DNA of 37,555 nucleotides from Roseomonas sp. (GCA_020250005.1 JADCES010000285.1:1-37555), one strand, 5' to 3'; positions 20,002 to 29,430 are shown, numbered from the stretch's first letter. The notes: generated from the letters alone by a model not told the origin. A program made the numbers and translations.

Positions 20002-20041
20002 GCAATTCCCCCTGCCTGGGCTTTTTTCTGAAAGCCCTTAA

Positions 20042-20055
20042 TTATCGCTTGATTA
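20042..20055. promoter_or_regulatory. Candidate operator TTATC-GCTT-GATTA in the tetR / CoxM-like gap
   Basis: Near-palindrome matching the 10645-10658 site at 11 of 14 positions; 40 bp upstream of the CoxM-like start codon. Confidence 0.35.
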
Positions 20056-20098
20056 GTTTTAACTCAGCCGAATGTCAAGGGCGAAGAAGGCGGCTTGT

Positions 20099-20845
20099 TC
20101 AGGATTCTTGCGGGACTGGCGCCTTGGGCGCTGGCATGGCCGCGCGGCTGCGGCGTTTCGCCTGTTGTTGGCCCGGGGCTTTGACCCGTGCGGCCGGGCC
20201 AAGTAGCCGCTCAAGGACGCCGCTGCTGGCGGTGAAAAGATCATCCATCATCAATTCGATGGCGTCCTCAAAGGTGGCGCGATCGGGCATTGCGTAAACG
20301 TAACGTCGAAGATTCCAGTAGAAAAGCCGTCCATGGAGGTGCCAAATATATTCCAGTTCCAAGGGCGTGATCGCGTCGGTCGTAGTGGCGGGGTAACCCG
20401 CTGCGACACGCAATTCAACACAAACAGGCCGGAAGATCTTCGTCTCAAGGCGATCCAGGGTTCGGCGATTGTAATCGACGCCATCCAATCCGGCGTAGAC
20501 GAACATGCGTACCCATTCGCGGGAGAAAATTGTTTCCTGAAACTCATGATAAAACTGCGTGAGTCGTGCACGCAGTGATTGTTTTCGGTCAACCACAAGC
20601 GCTTCCCAATCGGCGCGCCAACGCATCAGGAACAATTCTTCATAGACTTTTTCGATAAGCGCCTGCTTTGATGGAAAATATTGGTAGAGAAGGGGCTGCG
20701 TAATGGAAAGTTGGCGCGCCAATTCACGCGTTTGTCCATTGAATCCGTGTTCGGAGAAAAAGCGAATGGCGCCTTCAAGTATCTGGCGTTCACGCTCCTC
20801 GCGCTTTAAACGTGGCATTCCTCTGGCCCAATCTTTATGGCGCAT
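20099..20845 (-). CDS. TetR/AcrR family transcriptional regulator
   Basis: REERERQILEGAIRFFSEHGFNGQTRELARQLSITQPLLYQYFPSKQALIEKVYEELF helix-turn-helix domain. Confidence 0.93.
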   Translation of the reverse strand: MRHKDWARGMPRLKREERERQILEGAIRFFSEHGFNGQTRELARQLSITQPLLYQYFPSKQALIEKVYEELFLMRWRADWEALVVDRKQSLRARLTQFYHEFQETIFSREWVRMFVYAGLDGVDYNRRTLDRLETKIFRPVCVELRVAAGYPATTTDAITPLELEYIWHLHGRLFYWNLRRYVYAMPDRATFEDAIELMMDDLFTASSGVLERLLGPAARVKAPGQQQAKRRSRAAMPAPKAPVPQES

Positions 20846-21068
20846 GACTTACATGCCGATGCGTGCTTTGCGCAAGGCCTGTTCGAAGGGGTTTCTTAAC
20901 GCCGGCAGGCGCCGCTTGGCCGGGTATATAGGCCGTGAGGCCACGAGCGATTAGGTGAAGCCGCCGCGCCAGGATGCTCGCGCGCTGAGCGAGGTCGTCG
21001 CCGAGCAGGTGCTCGAGCTCTACCTGCTCAAGAAACGCATGATCAGGGATGTGGAGGACCGCGCATGA

Positions 21069-21932
21069 CGTACTCCATCGCCGAAGCAGGATATCCGCGC
21101 GGCGGTTGCACCCAACATCCCGCATCATTGTTCCGATGCCTTCATGTGCGGCTGCCGTGATCTGGCGCGCAAACATGGTGTTGGTATCCATAGCCATGTT
21201 GGCGAAAGCAAGGTGCAGGCCCTTATGGGCATTCGGCGCTATGGCAAGGCGCTGGTGCAGCATATGGATGATCTTGACCTGATCGGCCCGGATTTCACGG
21301 CGGCGCATACGATTTGGCTTGATGATAATGATCTCAAGATCATGCGCGACAAGGGCGGGTCGCTTGCGCATAATCCCGACAGCAATATGCCCCCTGGGAA
21401 TTGCATGTTCCGCTTTCGTGAAACGCGCGATATGGGCGCGAATGGTGTTATCGGCACTGATGGTGCGCATTGTTCTGACAATCAGAATATGTATGAGGCA
21501 ATGCGCCACGCCTCCACGCCCTCAAAGACGCAGACCCCCAACCCGCGCCGCTGGGCGAGGCTTGAGGAAGTTTAGGACGCCACCACGCGCGGTTCCGGCC
21601 GCGCTGTAGGTTTCAAGGATATCGACGCCATCGCGCTGGGCATTTAGGCGGATAAGGTGTTTTTGGATCGCGCCTCGGTGAGCTGGAGTCCGCATCACTG
21701 GATCGTCAATCAACTGATACATAAGGATGTTGGCACGTTTGTGCGCCACGTGATGATCGGGGGGCGCTTTGTGGTGCGTGATGGCTGCATCCTGACAAAT
21801 GCCCGCGATCGCCGGGTCAATGAGGCAGAGGCAGCGTGGGAAGGGCTTGAAGCCCCGAACGCCTAGTTCCGCGACCTGTATGAAAAGCTTGAGCCCGTGG
21901 TCGCCTCCTTCTGCCCAGCCTTTGCGGCCTAG
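21069..21932 (+). pseudogene. Amidohydrolase family (atrazine chlorohydrolase / MTA-SAH deaminase type), N-terminally truncated with three in-frame TAG codons
   Basis: Single frame: DIRAAVAPNIPHHCSDAFMCGCRDLARKHGVGIHSHVGESKVQ...GPDFTAAHTIWLDDNDLKIM...AHNPDSN...GTDGAHCSDNQNMYEAMRHAS...EEV*...GI*ADKVFLDRAS...FVRHVMIGGRFVVRDGCILT...NA*FRDLYEKL...AFAA*. In-frame TAG at 21573, 21645 and 21864. Confidence 0.85.
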
Positions 21933-22323
21933 CCCTGTCAGGTGCGGTGCTATCTTGGTGATGCGCCTGTTTGAGGCGTCGGTACCGAGTTGGGTGCCCG
22001 CCAGGAGCTCCTCGGCCTGGGAGGTGATCAAGAACCGGGCGATGAGGCAGTTTAGCTGCCCGAAAATGCATCAGAACCCATGGATTTAGCCTTGTATGCC
22101 TTTCGGGCAGGACGTTCTACCGCTCAAAACCTCGCAGCGTTGGGCGGCATGATTTTTGCCTTCTCTCCGAGGCTAAAATTGTTGTTGTCCGAGTTGCCAG
22201 GGTTTATCCATGTCGTGTCATAAAGTTTTCGCAACGGGTTCTGTTATTTTCATCTTGTGTCTAGCGCCTTCGCCGCGCCATAATTGGCCAACAGTTGAAC
22301 GGTAACGAACGGGAGATAGCTAC

Positions 22324-23556
22324 ATGAAATCGATCCAATACCCCTCTTCAACGCGGCGTCGCGCCGGGCTTTTGGGTGCCAGCCTGCTTGCGGGTCTGGC
22401 CCTGATGGGGCTTGCCGTGCCGGCACAGGCTCAGCGCGCTGAGCCCTGCATCGGCGCCTCCTGGGAATTGACTGGGCCGCTGGCGCATACCGGTCTGCAA
22501 ATCCGTTATGCAGTGGAAACCGCCATCGATGAGATCAATGCTGCAGGTGGCGTGCTTGGCCAAAGGCTGCGGCTGGTCGCCTATGATGACCAGGGCGAAC
22601 CGGCGCGTGCCGTGGATAATGCGCGGCGAATTGGCGAACGCGATAACTGCATTGTCATGATGGGCGGCTTCCGGACGCCGAATGCCATTGCACTGCGCGA
22701 ACCGCTCGATGAAATGGGCTTGCCCTGGATGGGCGTGATTTCTGCTGGCACTCAGGTGATCGAACACCCGAATGGCCGCAATAAATGGATGTTCCGCGTT
22801 TCCATGAAGGATCGCTGGGTGGCGCCCTTCCTGGTGGATGCGGCGCGCGCACGCAGCCGCAATGGGCGCATCGGGCTGGTGTTTGAAGGCACCGCCTGGG
22901 GTCAGGGCGCTGTGCCTGACGTGACGAATGCAATGCGCGCAGCCGGGCTGACCCTGGCTGGGCAGGAAACCTATAACATTGCCGATCAAGACATGTCTGC
23001 GCAGCTTATCCGCCTGCGTGACGCCAATGTGGATACGATCATCCTCTATGGCGTGGACCGTGAGGCGACCAATCTTGTGCGTTCCATGGATCGGCTGGGC
23101 TATAAGCCGCAAATCATCTCTGCCTGGGGGGTCGGTGTGCAATTCGCGCAAACCGCGGGCCCCTTGGCGGAAGGCGTGATTGTGGCGGGTACCTTCACCT
23201 GGATGGGGCAATTGTCCGAACGTGCGCAGGGCGTACTGCAACGCATTCAAGCGAAATTCCCGCAGGTGCGCGGTGCACAAGACCTGTTGCTGCCATCCGG
23301 CACGGCGAATGCCTATGATGCCACCCATATCATTGCGGAAACCTTGAAGCTTGCCGGTCGATTTGATCGTGAAGCGTTCCGCCAGGCGCTTTATCGCGTC
23401 AATTACCAGGGTATCGTGACCAACTACGCCCCGGCCTTTGAAGCGCGCCAGGAACGTCACGACGCGATCAAGCCCGAAGCCTATCGCCTGCTGGCCTTCC
23501 ATAATGGGCAACTGGTCGCGATCGAACAGACGCCTTACGCTCAACCGCGCCGTTGA
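22324..23556 (+). CDS. ABC transporter substrate-binding protein, branched-chain amino acid (LivJ/K) type
   Basis: Signal peptide LLGASLLAGLALMGLAVPAQAQ; IGASWELTGPLAHTGLQIRYAVETAIDEINAAGGVLGQRLRLVAYDDQGEPARAVDNARRI. Confidence 0.94.
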   Translation: MKSIQYPSSTRRRAGLLGASLLAGLALMGLAVPAQAQRAEPCIGASWELTGPLAHTGLQIRYAVETAIDEINAAGGVLGQRLRLVAYDDQGEPARAVDNARRIGERDNCIVMMGGFRTPNAIALREPLDEMGLPWMGVISAGTQVIEHPNGRNKWMFRVSMKDRWVAPFLVDAARARSRNGRIGLVFEGTAWGQGAVPDVTNAMRAAGLTLAGQETYNIADQDMSAQLIRLRDANVDTIILYGVDREATNLVRSMDRLGYKPQIISAWGVGVQFAQTAGPLAEGVIVAGTFTWMGQLSERAQGVLQRIQAKFPQVRGAQDLLLPSGTANAYDATHIIAETLKLAGRFDREAFRQALYRVNYQGIVTNYAPAFEARQERHDAIKPEAYRLLAFHNGQLVAIEQTPYAQPRR

Positions 23557-23588
23557 GGTATTTGCCAAGCTCAGTCTGATGGTTTGAG

Positions 23589-23614
23589 GGGCCGCGCCTG
23601 TCGCGGCCCTTCTT
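23589..23614 (+). terminator. Hairpin between the binding protein and permease genes (terminator or attenuator)
   Basis: GGGCCGCG-CCTGT-CGCGGCCC followed by TTCTT. Confidence 0.6.
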
Positions 23615-23639
23615 CCTGATTTGAGGGGATACAGGCTTC

Positions 23640-24515
23640 GTGGAAGCAATATTGCAATACCTGCTCACCGGGCTTTCCGTCGGAAGCGTTTATGCCATGA
23701 TTGCGCTTGGCTTTTACGTGATGTGGAGCGCGGCCAAGGCAGTCAATTTCACCTATGGCGATGTTTTCATGCTGGGCGGTGTGCTCACCGTTGTACTGGT
23801 GGAAATGGGTTTACCGCTGCTGCTTGCCGGTGGCGGCGCGCTTGCCATTGCCGCGCTGGCTGGGGCGGTGATTGAAAGAGTTTTCGTGCGCCCCTTCAAT
23901 CGGGAAGCTAATGCAATTGGCTGGATGCTGACCACGATTGCAGTTGGCATCATGCTGGAGAGCTTCACGACCATTACCTATGGCCCGCTGGGGCGGCCCT
24001 TGCAGACACCTTTTGTGGAACAGCCGATCCGGATCGGTGGTTCAGGGATTTACCCGCAGGAACTCATTCTACCCGTCGCCCTGATCATTGTGACCTTCGC
24101 CCTTGAAGGCTTCTATCGCCGCACCGTTTTGGGGCGGGCGATGCGTGCTGTTGCCTTTAACCGTGTCGCGGCGGGCTTGGTTGGCATTGATGCTGATCGG
24201 ATCACGCTTTTGGCTTTTGCACTCGCCGGCGGCATTGGCGCCTTGGCCGGATTCTTGATTGCACCCGTGATCCAGGCGAGTTCGACAATGGGCGTCGTCG
24301 TTGGCTTGAAAGGCTTCATGGTTGCCATCATCGCCGGCATCGCCAATGCCAAAGGCGTGGTGATTGTAGGCGTTGTTTATGGCGTCATGGAAAAAATGAT
24401 CGAAGGCTATCTTTCCACCGCAGCGCGCGATGCCATTGGCTTTACCATCATGATCCTGGCGCTGCTGATCTTTCCGCAGGGGCTTTTCGGTCGGCGGGAG
24501 GTCCAGAAGGTATGA
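23640..24515 (+). CDS. livH: Branched-chain amino acid-type ABC transporter permease (LivH)
   Basis: GTG start; LLTGLSVGSVYAMIALGFYVMWSAAKAVNFTYGDVFMLGG; GRAMRAVAFNRVAAGLVGID; overlaps next gene (ATGA). Confidence 0.93.
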   Translation: MEAILQYLLTGLSVGSVYAMIALGFYVMWSAAKAVNFTYGDVFMLGGVLTVVLVEMGLPLLLAGGGALAIAALAGAVIERVFVRPFNREANAIGWMLTTIAVGIMLESFTTITYGPLGRPLQTPFVEQPIRIGGSGIYPQELILPVALIIVTFALEGFYRRTVLGRAMRAVAFNRVAAGLVGIDADRITLLAFALAGGIGALAGFLIAPVIQASSTMGVVVGLKGFMVAIIAGIANAKGVVIVGVVYGVMEKMIEGYLSTAARDAIGFTIMILALLIFPQGLFGRREVQKV

Positions 24516-26368
24516 AGCAAAAAAGCTGGGCCGGCTGGGCCGCGCTTTTCCTGCTTGCCGCGGGCATCGCCATTTTCCCCTGGGTGGGTGACTTCATCGG
24601 CCAGCGCTTCCCGACAAGCTATGAACTTCGCCTGGTTATGCGCGCGATGATCCTGGCGATTGTCGTGATTGGCCTCAATCTACTGGTTGGGCTTGCCGGG
24701 CTGGTTTCTCTCGGACAGGCGGCGCTTTACGGGCTTGGCGCCCATGTGGCGGCGCTTCTATCACTGCGCGCCGGATTCTCCTTTGCTGAGAGCATGGTTT
24801 TTGCCGTTGCCATTCCCGCCATGATGGGCGCGATCTTGGCCTTCCCAACGGTGCGTGTGCGGGGTGTTTATCTGGCCGTGGTCACCATCGCCTTCGGCCT
24901 GATTTTCGTGAATATCCTGCGCGAATGGGTGGGCTTCACGGGCGGTGCCTCGGGCCTTGCCAATCTGCCGCGACCGACAATGTTCGGTGAAAGGCTGATG
25001 GCAACACGGGCGCAATCCTTCAATTACTACTACCTGATCCTGGTGTGCTTGCTGATTGCGGTTTGGGTGCAATATGCGATCGCCAATAGCCGCTATGGGC
25101 GGGCCATGCGCGCCGCAGCGCAAAGCGAAAATGCCGCGCGCGCTTTGGGCGTGAATGTTGTTGGCATTCGTACCCTGGCCTTTGCCGTTTCCGCCGGGTT
25201 TGCCGGGCTGGGTGGAGGACTTTTCGCGAACCTTGCGCTCTTTGTGAATTATGAGACTTTCACCTTCACCGCTTCAGTCGAATTGCTGCTGATGGTCATT
25301 CTTGGTGGTTCGGGCACCATGGCTGGTCCTTTGGTGGGCACGTCGGTGCTGTTCACAGCAACGCAGTTCTTGCAAGGCCTTGGTCAATGGCAGACTTTCG
25401 GTTACGGCTTTTTACTGGCGCTGGTGTTGTTTGTGATGCCAAAGGGAATTGTTGGCTCGCTTACTGCGCTGCGCGCACGGATGATGGCGACATCGCGCGC
25501 GCGTGAAACCGGCCCTTGGCCGAATGGTGAACCAAATTTCCTCAACGCCCAGGAAGCCCAAGCTAATGGTGCAATGTCTGCATTGACCGCCAAGGGCGTT
25601 ACCTTGCGCTTTGGGGGGCTCACGGCAGTGAATGCGGTGGATATGGCGCTGAAGCCAGGCACGGTACATGCGCTCATCGGCCCGAATGGCGCCGGCAAAT
25701 CCTCGCTGCTCAATGTCATTTCCGGCTTCTATCCAGCGACAGAAGGTGAGGTGACGGTCTTCGGCCACCGCATCAAGAATGATCCGCCCTATTATCTTGC
25801 CCGGCTTGGCGTGGCGCGCAGCTTCCAGAATACGGAATTGTTCGGCCAAATGACGGTGTTGGAAAATATATTGGTCGGCGCGCATACGCATTTCCACGCC
25901 AGCTTTGCCGAGACCGTTTTGCGCCTACCGCGGTTTGGGCGCGAAGAAAGGACTGCGCGTAGCGACGCACTTAGGCTGCTGGATTTTGTCGGCCTTTCTG
26001 ATTTTGCCGATGAGGAGGCACGCAATCTCCCCTTTGGTCATCAGCGCCGCCTTGAAATTGCCCGCGCCCTGGCGCTGCGGCCGAAGCTACTTTTGCTTGA
26101 TGAACCAGCAGCCGGCCTGACCCATGCCGAAATTGAGGATCTGATCCGCCTGATCCGCCGCCTCGCGGATCATGGGGTGACGGTCATCCTGGTGGAACAT
26201 CATGTGGATATGATCATGGCCGTGTCCGACCGCGTGACCGTATTGGATTATGGTGAGGTGATTGCCGAAGGCTCGCCAGCCGAGATCCAGGAAAACCCCA
26301 AGGTGATCGAAGCCTATTTCGGCCACGGTGCGCCGGCTTCGCCCAATGCCCCTCAGGTGCCGGCATGA
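24512..26368 (+). CDS. Fused permease/ATP-binding protein (LivM-LivG)
   Basis: N-terminal LivM (NLLVGLAGLVSLGQAALYGLGAHVAALLSL) joined to LivG (LTAKGVTLRFGGLTAVNAVDMALKPGTVHALIGPNGAGKSSLLNVISGF ... LLLLDEPAAGL). Confidence 0.95.
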   Translation: MKQKSWAGWAALFLLAAGIAIFPWVGDFIGQRFPTSYELRLVMRAMILAIVVIGLNLLVGLAGLVSLGQAALYGLGAHVAALLSLRAGFSFAESMVFAVAIPAMMGAILAFPTVRVRGVYLAVVTIAFGLIFVNILREWVGFTGGASGLANLPRPTMFGERLMATRAQSFNYYYLILVCLLIAVWVQYAIANSRYGRAMRAAAQSENAARALGVNVVGIRTLAFAVSAGFAGLGGGLFANLALFVNYETFTFTASVELLLMVILGGSGTMAGPLVGTSVLFTATQFLQGLGQWQTFGYGFLLALVLFVMPKGIVGSLTALRARMMATSRARETGPWPNGEPNFLNAQEAQANGAMSALTAKGVTLRFGGLTAVNAVDMALKPGTVHALIGPNGAGKSSLLNVISGFYPATEGEVTVFGHRIKNDPPYYLARLGVARSFQNTELFGQMTVLENILVGAHTHFHASFAETVLRLPRFGREERTARSDALRLLDFVGLSDFADEEARNLPFGHQRRLEIARALALRPKLLLLDEPAAGLTHAEIEDLIRLIRRLADHGVTVILVEHHVDMIMAVSDRVTVLDYGEVIAEGSPAEIQENPKVIEAYFGHGAPASPNAPQVPA

Positions 26369-27108
26369 CCGCTTCCGCCGCACCCATTCTTTTTGTTTCC
26401 GATTTGCGCGTTTCCTATGGCCGCATTGAAGCGGTTCGTGGGGTCACGCTCGCCGTCAATAAGGGCGAATTCATCGGCGTTATCGGGTCAAATGGCGCCG
26501 GCAAAACCAGCATGCTGCGCGCCATTGCCGGCGTGCTGCGCCCGGCAGGTGGCAGCGTTTCCTTCGAAGGTGCGGATACGACCGGGGCCAAGAGCCATCA
26601 GATGGTGGCGCGTGGCCTTGCCATGGTGCCTGAAGGCCGCATGGTTTTTGCCGATCAAACCGTGCGCGATAATCTGGTGCTGGGTGCCTATAGCCGCATC
26701 TCCTCTGACCCCAAGGGGGTGGAAGAGGATATCGAAAAAACACTCGATCTTTTCCCGCGCCTTAAGGAAAGGATCGCGCAGCAGGCTGGCACGCTTTCCG
26801 GGGGGGAGCAGCAGATGCTCGCCATCGCGCGCGGCTTGTTGTCACGACCGCGCCTTTTGGTGATTGATGAATTGTCGCTTGGGCTGGCGCCGAAGATCCT
26901 CGATATGCTTTTCCCGGTGCTCACGGATCTCAATCGCCAGGGCCTCTCTATTTTGCTGGTGGAACAGATGGCGAGCTATGCGCTTGCGGTCACGCATCGT
27001 ACCTATGTCATGGAAAATGGTCGCGTCTTGTTCGATGGCGCGTCAGCCGATCTGGCAGGGGATGATCGCGTACTTGATGCGTATCTGGGCCGCCGCGGCA
27101 AGCACTGA
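26365..27108 (+). CDS. livF: Branched-chain amino acid-type ABC transporter ATP-binding protein (LivF)
   Basis: Walker A GSNGAGKTS, LSGGEQQMLAIARGL, LVIDELSLGLAP; ATGA overlap with preceding gene. Confidence 0.95.
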   Translation: MTASAAPILFVSDLRVSYGRIEAVRGVTLAVNKGEFIGVIGSNGAGKTSMLRAIAGVLRPAGGSVSFEGADTTGAKSHQMVARGLAMVPEGRMVFADQTVRDNLVLGAYSRISSDPKGVEEDIEKTLDLFPRLKERIAQQAGTLSGGEQQMLAIARGLLSRPRLLVIDELSLGLAPKILDMLFPVLTDLNRQGLSILLVEQMASYALAVTHRTYVMENGRVLFDGASADLAGDDRVLDAYLGRRGKH

Positions 27109-27118
27109 TGCTGGTACC

Positions 27119-27143
27119 AAAGCCGCGCGCGCGCGCAGGCTTT
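27119..27143. terminator. Possible bidirectional hairpin AAAGCC-(GC-rich)-GGCTTT between convergent genes
   Basis: Inverted arms around a 12-nt GCGCGCGCGCGC run plus A; lies just after the livF stop and at the end of the convergent pseudogene. Confidence 0.45.
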
Positions 27144-27524
27144 AGGTGGCGGTCTCGGTCACTTGGGTTTTGACGAATTGGGCGCGCAAATGTTCCCCGC
27201 TGGTGGATGGCGGAAAACGTGGCGTGTCGCCATCATCTACGGTGCCGGGCAGGGCGCTGACTGGCGCGTCGTAATTGGGGTTATGGAAGAACACCAGGGA
27301 TAATCTGCGGCTACCGGCGGGCTGATCCGCCGGCGGATTGACCACGCGATGTAGATTTGCAGCCCAGCGCCCATTGGTCCAGCACGCCATCAATTCACCG
27401 ATATTGATGATGTAGCTATCAGGCGCGATGGGCACATCCACCCAGCGCCCTACCTTATTCATTACCTGCAGGCCACACCACCACGAAAGGTGGTGATATC
27501 GAGCACGGAAACCTCAAGCAGCAT
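27142..27524 (-). pseudogene. Isopenicillin N synthase-like 2OG-Fe(II)/Fe(II) oxygenase, internally deleted
   Basis: C-terminal part intact (GLQVMNKVGRWVDVPIAPDSYIINIGELMACWTNGRWAANLHRVVNPP...RRLSLVFFHNPNYDA); just upstream a start peptide MLLEVSVLDITTFRGG in another frame; the central part of the family is absent. Confidence 0.75.
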
Positions 27525-27622
27525 GGTGATACCTCACGGAGGAGATGGCCTGACGGCCTACATCTCATTCACAGTGCAGGAATCTTGCCATTCCGCTGGC
27601 GAGGCCCCCTTGGGCGCCCCGC

Positions 27623-29419
27623 TTAGCCTCCGCGCGCCGCCGTTAACTGTGCCCGCGCTGCTTGCGTTGCCGGTAAATCAACCGCGAGTGTCTCGTCCTC
27701 GATCTCTCCAGTGAAAATCACGCCATAGATCGCGCGTGCTTTTTCGCGGCTTTCCCACCCTTCCAGCACATCATGCAGCACGCGGGCGGTATCGCGTGTC
27801 AGCGGATCGCCATAGCCTCCGCCTGAGCTATCGCGCCCACGCAAGGCTTGCCCCTTTTGTAGCGTGATCTGCACCACATTCGGCAAGCGTGCAGGATCGC
27901 CATTGTCGCCCACCAACCATGTGGCGCCTGGCGTTCCAGGCAGGCCACCAACAACGCCGCGCGGCGGTGCGTGTTGGCCATCGCAGGAAATTACCGCTGT
28001 CACTGGATTGCCGGTCGGCGTCAGTTCAATCTGCTGCGCCGGCGCGCCCCGGTGCCGCCCAGCACCTGCGCTATCCTGCACCAATTCAAGCGTATTTACG
28101 CGTATGGGGTGTTTCAGCTCATCCACTTCCACACTATCGCGATACATCAGGCCGGCAATGACAGGAATGGCGTAATTCACCCAGCCATCGGCAACCGGCG
28201 AAGAAGGCCCACCATTAGTGGAAAGCATCATGCGATTCACGAAAGGCGCATCCGCGCGGCGATGATCCTTGCCGGAAATTACCGCCATGCCAGCACCAAG
28301 GCCAGTACCGCCCTCACTCAGCCCATGACCATCACCAAGCTGGGCGAAGGCCGATTGCGTGATATTGACCAAGCGTTCGGATACATTGGTGGTAGCGACG
28401 GAACAGGAATGCGGGAATTTCGGCGCGGCCACGACACTTTCTTCGGCATAGGTAAAGCGCAGCCGCCGGAAACTACCGGCATTGCGCGGCAGGTCCTTGT
28501 CCAAGGCGTTGAAGATGGCGCCCACCACCGCAGATGTCGCGGCACCCAGCGATGTATTCAACCCGACATCAACGCAAGGCGGATTATCGGAAAGATCAAC
28601 ATGGATCATGGCCTCATCCGGGTCGATCTCGATCTTTACGGTCAATTCCAGCCCGCCAGGCAGAATGCCCTCCAACGGATCGGATTTGCCCTTATTCACC
28701 AGGCGCGCCTTTGGCATGCGGCGAATATTGTCAATCATGCGGCGTTCGGAATAATCAAACCAGTCGTGCATGAACCGCTTGACGGTGGGCACGCCATATT
28801 TGGCGCAGAATTCCTCAAGCCTGCGTTCCGCCACCCGGGCCGAGCCAAGCCCCGCAAGATAATCGCCATACCATTGGTCTGGCACGCGAATGCGCGCGCG
28901 GCACATGCGGACGATGTCTTCAATATTGCGGAAATCGCGCTGAATGCGCACGCCTGGAAATACCAGAGCGCCTTCGTGATAAACATCCCGCGCCAGGACG
29001 AAATAGCTGGAAGGGATGGAATTACCAATATCCGCCATGTGGCATTTGGCGACACTGGTGAAAAGATGCTCGCCTTCATAGAACACCGGCACCATGAAAG
29101 TGTGATCGGCGGGATGGGTATTGCCGCCATAGGGGTCATTATCCAGGTAAGCGTCACCGCGGCGGATATCTCCCGCGTGATAGCGCCGCATATTGGCGGT
29201 TTGGATATGGCAGCCGAAGATATGCACTGGCAGCCCTTCAGCGGGTGCCAATAATTCATCCTCCCCCGTCACGAGGCAGCAGGAGAAATCACGCGCCGAG
29301 GATATCACGGCCGAACGTGCGGCGCGCAAAAGCGTATTGGTCATTTCCCGCACAATGCCATCAAGGCGATTGGCCATGACAGAGAGCAGAACGGGATCAA
29401 GGCTTGTTGTATCAGTCAT
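27623..29419 (-). CDS. hyuB: Hydantoinase B/oxoprolinase family protein
   Basis: DPVLLSVMANRLDGIVREMTNTLLRAARSAVISSARDFSCCLVTG; DNDPYGGNTHPADHTFMVPVFYEGE; start set at MTDTTSLDP (29419). Confidence 0.94.
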   Translation of the reverse strand: MTDTTSLDPVLLSVMANRLDGIVREMTNTLLRAARSAVISSARDFSCCLVTGEDELLAPAEGLPVHIFGCHIQTANMRRYHAGDIRRGDAYLDNDPYGGNTHPADHTFMVPVFYEGEHLFTSVAKCHMADIGNSIPSSYFVLARDVYHEGALVFPGVRIQRDFRNIEDIVRMCRARIRVPDQWYGDYLAGLGSARVAERRLEEFCAKYGVPTVKRFMHDWFDYSERRMIDNIRRMPKARLVNKGKSDPLEGILPGGLELTVKIEIDPDEAMIHVDLSDNPPCVDVGLNTSLGAATSAVVGAIFNALDKDLPRNAGSFRRLRFTYAEESVVAAPKFPHSCSVATTNVSERLVNITQSAFAQLGDGHGLSEGGTGLGAGMAVISGKDHRRADAPFVNRMMLSTNGGPSSPVADGWVNYAIPVIAGLMYRDSVEVDELKHPIRVNTLELVQDSAGAGRHRGAPAQQIELTPTGNPVTAVISCDGQHAPPRGVVGGLPGTPGATWLVGDNGDPARLPNVVQITLQKGQALRGRDSSGGGYGDPLTRDTARVLHDVLEGWESREKARAIYGVIFTGEIEDETLAVDLPATQAARAQLTAARGG

Positions 29420-29430
29420 CCCCTTGCTCC

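Noticed and set aside
21573-21932. Amber-codon recoding (readthrough) to explain three in-frame TAG codons
   Set aside because: TAG is used as a normal stop in this window (dnaE2 ends in TAG at 4323-4325) and the gene also lacks its N-terminal half, so decay is simpler.
21522-22031. Minus-strand ORF beginning MITSQAEELLAGTQLGTDASNRRITKIAPHLTGLGRKG
   Set aside because: Part of it overlaps the amidohydrolase pseudogene; no family could be recognised, so no call was made.
22348-23649. 433-aa minus-strand ORF opposite the ABC binding protein
   Set aside because: Antisense shadow ORF of a well-supported coding gene; composition rich in His/Arg/Gln as expected for an antisense frame.
27971-29254. 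427-aa plus-strand ORF opposite hyuB1
   Set aside because: Antisense shadow ORF with no recognisable motifs.
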